DNA of 28,284 nt from Plantago elongata. Lineage: Eukaryota; Streptophyta; Magnoliopsida; Lamiales; Plantaginaceae. The DNA is taken from positions 1-28,284 of the forward strand of contig JAYMSP010001850.1 in NCBI GenBank assembly GCA_036897095.1, read 5' to 3'. Every line of letters begins with the position of its first letter. Positions within the stretch are counted from its first letter, which is position 1. This document shows, one piece after another, positions 1 through 13,438 of this stretch. A model generated the notes under the pieces. That model worked only from the letters and a program-made list of their open reading frames with translations, was not told the origin of the DNA and searched no databases. Made by a program: the position numbers and the translations under genes.

Positions 1-171
1 GGTGGTATTAGTTGACTGAGAACTGTTTATAGCTTAATGAAGTAGATCCGTGAGTACAAAATGCGTATGCGAGGATATTAGGTTCACATACATATTACAT
101 GTCACGTTGCTCATCTATATCTGGTCTGGATCCCCTTTTTTCTAACAGACATTGACAAATCTTGTGTGCAG

Positions 172-255
172 GTCACACATGCAGATTTCAAGAAAGCCAA
201 AGACAAGGTCATGTTCAAGAAGAAAGAAGGCGTTCCTGAGGGGCTTTATATGTGA
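172..255 (+). CDS. RPT2: 26S proteasome regulatory ATPase subunit 4 (RPT2), last exon only
   Basis: This is the terminal exon of a gene cut by the left edge of the window. It follows a polypyrimidine-rich stretch and a GTGCAG acceptor ending at 171, and encodes 27 residues before the TGA at 253-255. The peptide opens VTHADFKKAKDKVMFKKKEG and closes with VPEGLYM, which I recognise as the conserved C-terminus of plant RPT2. RPT2 is one of six AAA+ ATPases in the base of the 19S particle that unfold substrates for the 20S core. The last three residues, Leu-Tyr-Met, fit the HbYX motif, which inserts into the alpha-ring pockets and opens the gate (family knowledge). Bases 1-171 are the preceding intron. 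The upstream ATPase domain lies outside the window, so integrity of the full gene cannot be judged. Confidence 0.85.
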   Translation, partial: VTHADFKKAKDKVMFKKKEGVPEGLYM

Positions 256-1742
256 TTGTAATACCTTCCGTCGAATATGTAATCAAATATCTTTCATTAT
301 ATTCCGAACTATTCACGGGTTGTTTCTTGAAAGCTTTTCGAACTAGTTAAGAGTTACTAAGACACAACCATGAATGCAAATCTCATCTGGTTGATGCTAT
401 TGTAATTGATTTACTTCCATTAATCATTTGCCTATTGTTTTCTTTAGTACTACTAGATCAGTGAGGTCCTTGTACCTGTTATTTACCTCTTTCAAGGGTT
501 CTCTGTTTTTGTCCATGGAAATTCTCCATGGGTAAATGAGTTTCCCAAAAAGTAGATGAAATGAGAGTATGGTTCTCCTGTGTGACACACTGACACTGCA
601 AATACAGTGGTAACTCAGGCAAGGGGAGCATGTAACATGGTCAATGGCTCTGAATTGTTGAATGCAAGAATCTATTGTTTTAATTTTGACCATAGGTTTC
701 GCTGTTTTGATTTTTGGCCTTTGAAGAACATTTCACAGTTCAGTAATACAAGGAAGGACCAAGATTAGAAAAAATGGTTCCAAGAGATCCATCCGTAGTC
801 AGGTCTAGATCAAACGTAGAGGAGTAAGCTAGATAAGTCATTGGTCACCAATGACCATTACTTCCTTCACCAACTCACCTGAACGTGTAAGGCAAGCAGT
901 AAATGCTTATTTATTATATATGCTCCATCAACCTACTAAGTCATAAATTTTCAATTTCGTCACGCTCTCGGGTTCAATTTTAGTATAAAAATGTGTACCA
1001 AATTAATGAAATGTTAAAACAGGAAAATTAGACCTACAATATAATTAACTGGATATACATAACGCATCGAATTAAGTCTCTATCTTGCCACACAATTAAT
1101 TTCTTGTACAAAACGTACTCATAGTGAAGCGCGTGGATTAGGGTAGGGAAATTGGCATCTATCATGGGTGTATACTATATATACCATATGTAATATGTAC
1201 CAACATGTTTGCAACGATTATCATTTTAGACACTCCCAATGACAAACCCATGTAGAAACCTGCAATGCCCTTTGAACTCTAACCTTTTTACCTTGGTACG
1301 GTCACCAGTCGTTAGTTATTCTTCGGTAATATTATATCCCTACTCGTGTGTGTATCGTATTGGACATTGATTTATCTATCCTAAGATTATTTTGGATCAA
1401 ACATAAATACTATAATTAAGGTATGCACGGACACAAAATTAAACTAAAAAGAAGAGAGTTTGATTTGAAAGTTGAAACATAAGAAAAGGATGGATCGAAT
1501 AGATAAATTTGATGATGGCATTAATAAATTTTTGTAAGTAACACACTAGTACATAATGTGCTCTCTCACGACAACAGCTAGCACTTGAATTCACGTACGA
1601 TGATCATATCACACACACACACAAATTAAGGAAGAGTAGTAGACGTACACTAGGAACGCAAATGCAAATGAAAACATACACTAGTCGTTAGATTCTCAAA
1701 TTCCGCAACAAAAGCTAGCTAGCTTGAATTCGATATGATCTT
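256..1742. other. 3' flank of RPT2 and intergenic region, no gene seen
   Basis: The first few hundred bases are probably the RPT2 3' UTR. The rest is AT-rich, and open frames here are short and lack recognisable motifs. A (CA)n microsatellite lies at about 1610-1623. The end near the glycine-rich gene should hold its 3' UTR and polyadenylation region. I see no RNA gene or mobile element. Confidence 0.5.
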
Positions 1743-2219
1743 TCAAGGGTACGGCAGACCACCACCAACACCACCACCACCTCCACCACCAGAACCACCA
1801 CCAAAACCACCGCCCAATCCACCAAAACCACCGCCCAAGCCTCCCAAACCACCACCAAGGCCACCGCCAGCACCACCAAGTCCACCTCCAATACCACCAG
1901 GAAGGGTCCCAACGCCAGCTCCAACACCTGAAAAGCCGCCAACCCCACCAATATCAGCACCAAGGCCAAGTCCACCTCCAACTCCTCCGAATGGGATACC
2001 GTTGTCTCCAACGCCTCCGTAGCTTCCCACCCCACCGATAGTGCCAACATTCTTCTGATCAGTTAGACCAGTACCGGCACCACCTGCTGCTGCTGCAGAA
2101 GTAGTAGTAGTAGTAGTAGTGTCTCCTGCCAGGACTCTAGCTGCAGTTGCCATTTGCTGACTGGTTGCTGCAAGGAAAGCAACGACAACAAACAGAACAC
2201 TCCACTTGTTGAAACCCAT
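1743..2219 (-). CDS. Secreted glycine-rich protein
   Basis: Single-exon frame of 158 residues from an ATG at 2219. Residues 1-26 form a clear signal peptide: a short basic start, a VLFVVVAFLAA hydrophobic core, and a likely cut near ATA/ARV. A Thr-7 run (residues 34-40), an Ala-rich linker and then a long Gly-rich domain (about 58-155) follow, the latter built from GGV, GGGLGG and GGGFGG steps. There is no Cys. Secreted glycine-rich proteins of this kind are associated with the cell wall as structural or signalling proteins, but members are too repetitive for a precise name. Unlike RNA-binding GRPs there is no RRM. The C-terminal Gly-rich part is nearly pure GGN codons, so the opposite strand reads as a Pro-rich frame, which I treat as a shadow. 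A TATA-like box about 95 bp upstream supports this strand. Confidence 0.85.
   Translation of the reverse strand: MGFNKWSVLFVVVAFLAATSQQMATAARVLAGDTTTTTTTSAAAAGGAGTGLTDQKNVGTIGGVGSYGGVGDNGIPFGGVGGGLGLGADIGGVGGFSGVGAGVGTLPGGIGGGLGGAGGGLGGGLGGLGGGFGGLGGGFGGGSGGGGGGGVGGGLPYP
2101..2120. repeat. Trinucleotide microsatellite (GTA)n inside the glycine-rich gene
   Basis: About seven tandem GTA units on the + strand. On the coding strand they read ACT and encode the Thr-7 run of the secreted glycine-rich protein. Length variation here would change the protein without shifting frame. Confidence 0.85.
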
Positions 2220-2310
2220 TTTTAAAAAATTATAACTTAAGTGTTAATTCCTTTTTTTTAGAGCTAGCTGGTTGCTGTGTGGAATGAGGATTGGGGGTGT
2301 ACAGGCAGGG

Positions 2311-2318
2311 TTTATAAA
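2311..2318 (-). promoter_or_regulatory. Probable TATA box of the glycine-rich protein gene
   Basis: A TTTATAAA box (self-complementary, so it reads on both strands) lies about 95 bp upstream of the ATG at 2219. With a start about 30 bp downstream, the 5' leader would be about 60-70 bases, normal for a small plant gene. Position and sequence support the call, but no transcript evidence is available. Confidence 0.5.
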
Positions 2319-4094
2319 GAGAGGGATATAATTGGAGTAGTTGGCAGAATTTAATAGCTAGGGTTTTGTTCTGTCAAGGCAAACTAAACTAAAGAAACGA
2401 AGTATATGTAGTTTAGTTTTGTGGTCAATGGAGAACGACCTGTATTTTCAGAGGCAGTTAATATGCATTGGTGGATCATTCAAAGCTACCATGCTCTAGA
2501 GTATGCAGTAGCACAACCACCAAATGCTACCTTCAATACTCACTCCATATAGTATTTACTAGCTACATGTGATTTTTGCCTTTCAAATTATTCTTCTTAT
2601 AAATGCATGCGAGCATGCATGTTTACACAATTATTTCAACCCCAAATTAATTAGGGTACATAATTATTTGCAAATTAGCAACCAACCGGCCACAAGTTTA
2701 TGACAAAAACTCTACTCTCATTCGATGTATGTTCCAATTCATCGGAAGAGAACAAGCTGAAAGGACTACCGATCGAGCTAGGGAAATCAATTCATGCAAC
2801 TTTTATTTCTTTTTCTTGTCTAATTACATGTGAACAAACTACAAACGTATTTTTAAGGTTCGTGGACAATTATGGGCACATCACATAGTTAGGAAACATC
2901 AAAGTGCAAGCCCCTTATTAGATGCTCCTAATAATCTAGGAGAAGGGTAGTTTTACCTTAGATATGAAAAAAAAATTATATTAAAACCTAATCCCTAAAT
3001 AAAAATTTACATACAAGAACCCACAAACAGTACATAAAATTCACAAGCTCTGAATAAAAATTCACATATTCTAAATAAAAGAAATATAATTTCCATATAT
3101 AGTGAAAAAACCGCTCTTTTTCTAGACTTTGTACTTATTAATAGTCGTAAATTTAACACCCACCCAACTATTAATGTAGTAGTTATTGTACGTGTTAGCA
3201 GATCTACAATCTACCCATAGCTCATACGGAACGGAGGACACACGATTAGATTAAATGCGTATTATTATTTTATTTTTTTAGAAACAAATAGTAGATAGAT
3301 AAATAAAACCAATGTCATACGTGCTAGTAAACAGTACTCTTCTACCTCACCATACAACGAGCCAACAGATTATCATCACGCAGGACATGATCTAAGCTAA
3401 ACGACTCAAACGACCCAGTGAAAGCATCAATGTTAGATAAAATAGGACCTATTAAAGAAATTCAAAATCTCGACTCAAATAAATTAACAATGGAAAGACA
3501 ATATGTATAAACTTCAATCCTTTAAATAGTGAAAATCAAGTGCATTGTATGTATACAATATTGTATATCAATATATACATTCCTCAATTTAATCACATAG
3601 ATATGTGTGAAAAACCACACGTAATTCAGTTCTAATCGAGAGAATTCAACTAATGAAGTTTTATGCTAAACATTCAATTAATATTTCTCGTTTCTTTGGA
3701 TGCTCATATCACTTCATACTTGTTCGGCTGTTCCATACTCATATCATACCATTCTGCAAGCAACGCATAAATGCGTTTGTCAGCTTTGTTCTATATATAC
3801 TATACATACACTGATACACTTCGTCACACTTCCACTGCACTACAATTAAGCTAGCTAGCTGGGAATTGGTTGTCACTTTACCATTCCAGTATACATGCAT
3901 TTAATCTTCAATATTTACTCAATAACAAATCATACAACTACTATTGCATGCTTGTTGCCTCTGTGCCATAGTAATGTTAAACGCATAGCAACTTTTACTA
4001 AATGCATGACACATTTTAATATATCATAAAAAGGTTTTAAATTAAGTAGATTAATTAAAAATTTTAGATCCATATTTATCAAATATATCAATGA

Positions 4095-4180
4095 TTTTTT
4101 TAAACGATAAAGATAACTCGAATTCTCAACTTTAGTTGGAGGTAAAGTGTATTACCAATAGAGTTGCAATTCATTGTCAC
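4095..4180 (-). mobile_element. SINE-like dispersed repeat, copy 1
   Basis: Read on the - strand this segment resembles a tRNA-derived SINE head: an A-box-like CTCTATTGGTAATA, then an ACCTCCAACTAA stretch, a B-box-like AATTCGAGTTATC, and finally ATCTTTATCGTTTAAAAAA. The same order and much of the same sequence recur on the + strand at 10379-10463, ending in the identical 19-base string. Two related copies in opposite orientation support a dispersed repeat. The tRNA origin is inferred from the boxes, and the 5' end is not defined. Confidence 0.5.
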
Positions 4181-4835
4181 GTCCATCATAATACTTGTTG
4201 TATTGTATTTTTCAGTAACAAGCAAAGAAAATGCTTTGACGATGTAGATTGGATCATGTGTAAAAATTACCAATTACAATGAGGTCTGCATTCTTTATGG
4301 ATATAAGGACGGAGGAAAGTGCATTGTTGGCCCTTCGGGACTGAACGATTGTTATTGTTACTTAAATAACTGATTAATTCAATAAATATTGATTGTTGTT
4401 TAGGTTATAGTTTAAATTAATTACAAATTTATTTGAGTTCATATGTAAACGTTGTGATTGGAAAAATTATAAGTGAATCAAGTTCTTTGAATTTAGACAA
4501 ATTTATTTATGTATCGAAATATTATATCATGGGGAGCATATGAAACCCATTACATATCAAATATGAAAAGTTATTGAACGCTATCTTAGAAATAACTCAA
4601 TGATTATATAATTAAAAGAAACCAATAATCAATCATGGAATTATTGATTAGGAAGATACTCAATTAATATACATTACAATAGACAATATTATACAAATGC
4701 ATGTTCTTAAAATCTCTCTTATGTTGGACCAACTTTATGAAACTCTTTGGAACTCGGCCCAATATTATTAGAGCCCATAAAAGATGCGAATAGAAGGCTA
4801 AAATGAATCCGGCGTTATAAAAGATGGGTACATTT

Positions 4836-4890
4836 GAAACGGTTAAAGGGTGAGGAGAAATGTATTATCAACTGAGCTACGTTTAATTTA
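4836..4890 (-). mobile_element. tRNA-like fragment, possible SINE head
   Basis: The - strand contains TAGCTCAGTTGATA, a near-perfect RNA polymerase III A box. About 35 bases later comes CGTTTCAAATGTACCC, similar to a B box. It cannot fold as a complete cloverleaf that I can find, so it is more likely a SINE remnant or a decayed tRNA than a tRNA gene. It is not obviously the same family as copies 1 and 2. Confidence 0.35.
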
Positions 4891-5113
4891 ACATTTAATG
4901 ATTATGAAGCGGAAGATGATTTTATAAGTATTGATTTATCTCAAAAGAATTATCTAAAGATGATATGATTGGATAAGTTGTGATTTATTTATTGAAAATA
5001 TAGATAAAGTTTAGAATAGGAAAAGAAAAGAAGGCAACTATATATAGATTGTTACAAAATTATTATACTATCACATGCAGTATCTTCATTCTTGGATGAG
5101 AAGGAAGGTGAGT

Positions 5114-8100
5114 CTATGGTTTATTGAAACCAAATTTGGCAACATAAGAAGATGAATTGAGCAGTGAAGAAGCAGAAAAGCTGGAATTGTTACTCTGCTG
5201 CATATACAAGCTCTTCATTGCTGATGAGGTCCCTCCTCCTCCTCCTTCTCCATTGCAGCACCTCTTATTCTCTTCAGTCTCAACAACTTGTGATCCTCCT
5301 TTAACAAGATCATCAACCTTTTCAAATTCCTCCCTTTCCTGCCTGATTTCCTTGAGCATTGCTACGATATCCTTCATTGTAGGCCGGTCATCTGGCAAAG
5401 GATTCACGCATAGCATTGCCACTCCTAACGTTTGCATCATTTCTTCAATTTCCAGATCAGGTCTTGTGCGTAGGCACATATCTAACACATCAGTTCCACT
5501 GCGTTTCTGCCTCACCCAGTCCACGATGTGAACTCCATCTGGTATTGTGGGATCAATGGGTTGTTTCCCAGTTAACACTTCAAGAACGACAACTCCATAG
5601 CTATACACATCACTCTTCTCCGTAATCTTCATCATGTATCCATACTCTGAATATGAACAATACAGAAGTGTACAATATGTTAGTATCTGTTCTAAGATTT
5701 GTATTACTTCAATATAATACAACTTGTTGCTGAAAGTTATTGCAACTCACTGAGTAATATGGATGGACTAATAGACTAAATTTAGATGACAATATGCACA
5801 CTACATACAAGATAGGACAACTAACCAGGAGCGATGTAACCATAAGAACCTGCGACAGTATTTGAGGACCGGGCGAAATCTCCATCATCAACAAGCTTAG
5901 CAAGTCCAAAATCAGCAATGTAAGGCTCAAAATCGAGGCCAATCAAAATGTTGTTGGCTTTGATGTCTCGGTGAGCAATTGGAGGAACGCAATCGTGATG
6001 CAGATATGATAATCCCTGAGCTGCCCCCAATATAATTCGGTACCTCACATCCCATTCCAAACAACCTGCACTCTTTTCATGAAGCACACTGCCTAAGCTT
6101 CCATTAGGCATATATTCATACATGAGCAACCTCGTGCTTTTATTCCAGCAACACCCCAAGAACTTCACGATGTTCTTGTGTCGGATTGAACCTAATGTTT
6201 TCACTTCAGTTGAGAACGAATCACGTACACCACTGTTACCTGACCTATCATTTTGACAGGTGTAACCAGCTTGTACGGTAGTAGGCCACAGCTTCTTCAC
6301 TGCAATCACTTCGCCATTATTAAGCTCAGCACGGTAAACAATCCCGGAGCACCCCTTCCCAATAGCATTCGCTTCCACAAGACACCTCAAAATATGCTCA
6401 ACCGAAAAACTCAGCTTCTGAAACGGGGTAAATTTCCATGAAGATGACAATTCGCCCCCTCCTAGTTCAGAATCTGATTCATCTTTATTCATCTTCCTAA
6501 CTCTTAAAACTGCCACAACACCAAGAAAAGCCAAAGCTACTGCCACAACAGCCAACATAGCAATAGCCAATTTCAACCTCCAGGAACGTTTAAAACTACG
6601 TTCATGGGGCGTTCTCATATCATCACTTCTCAGGAAACACGAGTCGTGTCCCCTGGCACACAAACCTTTATTCCCTGCTAATTCTGTAGCTGATAACTGC
6701 CGGAAAAGCTTGTTATCAGGAAGATAGCCTGTGAAATTGTTATACGACACATTCAACGTTACAAGATTCTCAAGCCCTGAAAGTGACATCAAATCTCCGC
6801 CAAGCATGTTATGCGAAAGATCTAGTACAGAGAGTTTGCTTAGAGAGACAACCTGAGGCGGTATTGCCCCTGTTAACATGTTCCAGCTCAAATTCAAAGC
6901 AATTTCAAGAGCTTCAATTTGGAAGATTTGCACCGGTATGCTATCTGAAAGCTGGTTACGGCTCAAATCAATCAACTGAAGCCTTGAACACCTGCCTATC
7001 GTTAACGGTATAGGACCTGATAACAAATTTCCACTGAGTGAAAGCCTGTTAAGCGAATAAAGCTCACCAAAACTCCCTGGAATAGGCCCAACGAACTGAT
7101 TCGATGAAAAATCCAAAACCTCCAATTTACTCAATGATGACAATGAACTAGGCAGGTTTCCAGAAAGTCTATTCCCTGCAAAGTTCAGCATCTGCAACTC
7201 TCTACAGTTTCCAATCTCATCAGGCACTACATCACTAAGATGATTATCAGACAAATCAAGAAAATTCAAATTCGGAAGCACACCAATCTCTTTTGGTACC
7301 TGTCCACTTATCTTATTACCCGTCAACCTCAACCTAATCAGGGACTTACAGTCCCCAATCTGAGGTGGAATCGACCCTGAAAGATCGTTATAAATCAACA
7401 ATAGCTTCGTCAAATTCGTCAACTGAAAGAGACTCGGAGGCAATACACCTGTAAGAGAATTCCGCGACAAATCCAACGCCTGTAAGCTCTCACAACCTAC
7501 CAATGTGCCAGGCACACTCCCTTCCAGCTTATTATCCCAAGCAAAGAACACTTGCAACTGCCTCAGTAACCCTATTTCCTTGGGAATGGACCCTGAAACC
7601 TGATTGCTATCAATCTGAAACTGCACCAGACTCGTCGCATTGGCAAGAACTGCAGGGATAGTCCCTGAGACATTGTTGCTGGACAACATGAGCTCCTCGA
7701 GACTCGTCAGGTTCCCAAAAGACTCAGGGACGCTCCCTGTAAAAAAATTCAAGGAAAAATCGAGAACAACTAAATTCTTACAGTTGCCAAGCTCATCAGG
7801 AATAGAACCTACAAAATTGTTCTGCCATAGCAGAAGTTTTTGAAGCTTCAGAAGGTTCCCCAACTCCCTTGGAACAGAACCAGACAAACTGTTTTCGTAG
7901 AGATACAAATTAACTAGCTCCGTACAGTTAGCAATTTCCTTGGGGATTTCACCTGAAAGCATGGCAGTGTAAAGAGACAAAACCTCGAGGTTCTTCAACC
8001 GGCCAATCTCTTTGGGTATTCCACCGGATATTTTCGTCTCTGCCAGACCGAGAATCCGCAAATTCTGGCAGTTACCAATCTCCACAGGGATTTTACCATC

Positions 8101-8751
8101 GATTTCTCCGTTCCCACCAGCTCGTACAACTTCCAACTGCGAAAGGTTTCCGATTTGGACGGGAATGTTCCCTGTAAGCCTGTTATCGAAGATGACCAGG
8201 CTTTTCAAGCTTAGACAGTTCCCTATCTGAGGAGGGATTGGCCCTGTTAACTGATTGGAGTTCAAAACCAAGTCCTGAAGGTATTTAAGGTTTCCAATGG
8301 ATTGAGGAATGGAACCGACGAGGTTGTTTGAACTGATGTCTAGTGTTTTCAAGGAAAGGCAGTTACCGATTTCAGGTGGGATTGTTCCAGTGAGGTTAGC
8401 ACCGGATATTGTTAGGGATTGGAGAAACTGAAAAGAGGAAATGTTTGAAGGAAATGGAAGGGCTAATGAGAGAGAGTTGATGTTTATCTGAGTGACGTAG
8501 TTTTGGGGTGAGCAGGTTATGTAAGACCATTTACAGGGGTCGGTGTCATTTGGGTTCCAGTTGGAGAAAGAAGGATCAGGTGGAGAAGAAGAAGAATGAA
8601 GCCATGAATGTAAAACAAGAACTTGATCAGTAGTATTTGCAGAGGTGGAAATGATGATGTTATTGGGATTGAATGTGAGGAAGAAGAAGAGGAGGAAATA
8701 GGTGAAATTGTTTGGGATTGAGAGGTTCAAGAAGTGCCTCGACATTGGCAT
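5114..8751 (-). CDS. LRR receptor-like kinase, subfamily XI, RGF/GLV-receptor type (RGI-like)
   Basis: Exons 8751-5826 and 5646-5114, joined by a 179-bp intron that splits the Glu codon of the kinase APE motif; 1152 residues. The start is the first ATG in frame (8751); a longer frame begins only with TTG. Signal peptide about 1-38; LRR N-cap with paired Cys around 65-80; more than 20 LRRs; RAGG at 210-213; transmembrane helix about 728-749. The kinase has a GKGCSG loop (798), Lys819 in AVK, HRD Asp929 (an RD kinase), DFG Asp947 and APE Glu976. The best match I know is the RGI/RGFR clade (Arabidopsis At5g48940 and At3g24240), plasma-membrane receptors for Tyr-sulfated RGF/GLV/CLEL root-meristem peptides. 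The RxGG motif is the reported sulfotyrosine-binding signature. All catalytic residues are present and no frameshift is seen. The ligand is inferred from the clade. Confidence 0.93.
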
Positions 8752-9040
8752 TTGAATTGTTGGGTTCAAAGATCAAAATCTTGGAGAAGACGATATCATA
8801 TCATATCATACCATTACCATTACCATTACCATACAAGTAAGTAAGTAAGAAAGAAGTAGTAGTAGACTAGTAGTAGTTTTTCTGGGTTTTTGCATTCTTG
8901 AATTGTTCACTACACTACACTGTCCTCCATGCTTAGCATATTGAGAAAGAACCACTCTGCTTATCTATTTTTCCAAACAAGCAATAAGAAATAGAAAGAA
9001 CTGCCATGTTATAATAATAATAATAATAATGGGATTATTT
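8752..9040 (-). promoter_or_regulatory. Putative 5' leader and proximal promoter of the receptor kinase, microsatellite-rich
   Basis: Upstream of the ATG at 8751 are clustered short repeats: CATAT units (about 8793-8810), four CCATTA units (8811-8832), GTAA units, a GTA run (8857-8877) and a (TAA)n run at 9009-9030. The CCATTA block gives four ATGs on the coding strand, creating a tiny upstream reading frame (8832-8806). No convincing TATA box is visible, so the transcription start and leader length are uncertain. Confidence 0.4.
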
Positions 9041-10230
9041 GCATTCATACTCCTATTCCTATTCAAACTTTCCACTTTCTGCAAATTGTCCCAAACTTTA
9101 ATTATATTATGTCAATCTCTCTTTTTTACTTTTTCCTTAGGAAAAAAACTGGGAGGTTTCATTAACACTTTTCTTTTTTTTTATTTATATATTTTGGGGA
9201 AAAATAAGATAACATTCTTTTTTTAATATAATGATATGAGGTTGAGACTTTGTATTTACTTTACTTTATGAATTTTATTATGTGAATATTTGTATATATT
9301 TAATATTATAATTGAATTGAAAAAAAAAAAAGAATGGAAAAGAATCTTTAATTGTGATATAGGTAAATGAAAACATGGAAAGTTTTTCCTAGTTAAGAGT
9401 TTACCGTTAATCCATTGAATATGTACTATCGTATGTCTAATTTTTAAGAAATAACTTGATGTTAAACGTGTTGATAGATAATCATTATGCTTTACTATAT
9501 ACTACTTGAATTTTATAAATGAATAATAGTAATTGATTGAAATTTTGAAACAATGTTGTGACCAAGAGCAACTATGTTTAAAATCATGATATGTGAATAG
9601 ATCAAATTTGTTGGGAGTAACTTATGATTGTTGGTTAAACGAAATATAAATGGAGAGGAATGGAAAATTGTGGAAGTTAGGGAGTAATTTGGAGATGTTA
9701 GAAATTAAGAAGGTGTTTAGTGTGAAATAGAAATGATTGAAGGGTTATAGATAAAATTAGTTTTGAATGTGGTTGTACTTGTAGTGATGTGGACACACAC
9801 GTAGAGACACAGAAAGACGTGGGTGGTAATATTTTATAGAAAGAAAAAAAAGTAATAAAATTGTATTTCATTTTTTCCTTACATCGGGATTCTGTGTCAC
9901 CATGTTCTCTGCAACTTTAGTTTAGAGCGGCTTTATGTTGTGTTGTTTTTAATACGAACAAATTAGGTTAATGAAATTATAGTGGAGTTTTAGCAGAAAA
10001 GTCCATGTGTAAATGCATTGTTTTCCGCAAATCAATCAGTGTGGTTAATGGTTTTGTTTCGGTAATTGGGACGAATCGACTAAACTAATCTATATACAAT
10101 ACACTGTAATTGAGTGGAGTGGAGTGGCCAATACTATTGTGACAATATTTCAACACCTCCCATCTTGTCGTTGGTCGCCTTTCTTGCTCAACTGTGTTGC
10201 ATTAGTATGTACTAAAATTAAAATGTCTTT

Positions 10231-10287
10231 TAACATTTACAACCATTTCCAATCTAAAGCATGTACTAACATTTACAACCATTTCCA
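10231..10287. repeat. 21-bp direct repeat
   Basis: TAACATTTACAACCATTTCCA occurs at 10231-10251 and again at 10267-10287, 36 bp apart. Flanking TGTACTAA strings are partly shared, suggesting a local duplication of slightly more than the 21 bases. No coding or regulatory role is apparent. Confidence 0.8.
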
Positions 10288-10378
10288 TTGGATGGGAGCT
10301 AACTAGCACGGAGGAATACATGTTCAAGTTGTTCAACATAAAACAATGAGACAATCAATAAGAATGAAATCGTGGCAA

Positions 10379-10463
10379 CGAAGATCAAGTTAGTTGGTAA
10401 AGATACCTCCTCCAACTAATAGGTTGAAGTTCCAAGTCATCTTTATCGTTTAAAAAAGAAAGA
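10379..10463 (+). mobile_element. SINE-like dispersed repeat, copy 2
   Basis: The + strand reads an A-box-like TTAGTTGGTAAAGATA, a CTCCAACTAAT stretch, a B-box-like AGTTCCAAGTCATC, then ATCTTTATCGTTTAAAAAA and an A-rich tail. It aligns along its length with the - strand of 4095-4180, with the strongest match in the 3' half. The A-rich end after the B box fits a retroposed Pol III-derived repeat. The exact ends and any target-site duplication are not resolved. Confidence 0.5.
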
Positions 10464-11042
10464 ATGAAAACGTAAAATTAGAAAGTGTAACGTTTCCAAG
10501 ATGATTAGAATGAGAAAATAAAATTGTGTGTTAGGTGCGTGTTAATTTTATCACAACAATCAAATTTTATGAGAAAATGGGTAGGTCCGTAGGTATCACA
10601 TGCAATTTGATTGAGTTTGACTAAAATAAACTAAATCGGTGGATGTCATTAAGCTGGTTGATAAAATATACTTGTGATAATACTTTTACTGGAGTTTTAG
10701 TTTAGACAACCTATTTGATCAAAATAATACTATTAACATATTAAGTTTAATTGATAATTATCAATAAAATGAATGATCATGAATTATTAGCTATCATGTG
10801 AAACACAAAATTAATTTGTTTCTGAAGCCATACAAGTTCATCATCTTTAAATTTAATCCTCACCATTATGAAAAAATATGACTCTTAAGAAAAACGAAAA
10901 AATCTAGGAGAATAATTAGTTTGAATAACTTGCAACAAGGTTAATTTAATTAACTCTACAGAATAACTTGTTTCCTCAGATGATGAAAAGCTCTACAACA
11001 TGACATGCATCTTTAACCTAATATAAAAGGCAAAGGGATCAA

Positions 11043-13438
<2,396 letters not shown>

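Larger units (their letters stand above)
2330..5113. other. Intergenic region, AT-rich, no gene seen
   Basis: No coding region is supported. The longest frame (about 2700-2888, 62 residues) has no motif and looks accidental. Two short tRNA-like, SINE-like fragments are listed separately (4095-4180 and 4836-4890). A TATA-like string near 3790-3800 precedes no open frame. The last part should include the 3' UTR of the receptor kinase gene. Confidence 0.5.
9031..11042. other. Intergenic region between the receptor kinase and FLU-like genes
   Basis: AT-rich, with homopolymer runs and no supported gene. A SINE-like copy lies at 10379-10463 and a short direct repeat at 10231-10287. The segment next to 11043 should be the 3' UTR of the FLU-like gene. 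Open frames of 60-65 residues here have no recognisable features. Confidence 0.5.

Noticed and set aside
424..693. 89-residue frame on the - strand
   Set aside because: It lies in the RPT2 3' flank, with no motif, no convincing promoter and mixed composition.
1735..2022. 95-residue proline-rich frame on the + strand
   Set aside because: It is the antisense of the GGN-codon domain of the glycine-rich gene. The - strand frame has a signal peptide, ATG and TATA box, and the + frame has none.
1715..2050. 111-residue Val/Leu-rich frame on the - strand
   Set aside because: A second frame of the same Gly-rich repeat. Its composition follows from shifted GGN codons and it has no independent support.
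4836..4890. A functional tRNA gene
   Set aside because: A-box and B-box-like strings are present but no complete cloverleaf, acceptor stem or anticodon arm could be found.
5157..8230. Several + strand frames of 60-124 residues
   Set aside because: All lie antisense to receptor kinase exons and have no features of their own.
8751..8769. Start of the receptor kinase six codons upstream of the first ATG
   Set aside because: The extended frame begins with TTG, which is not a normal plant nuclear start. The ATG at 8751 is followed directly by a signal peptide.
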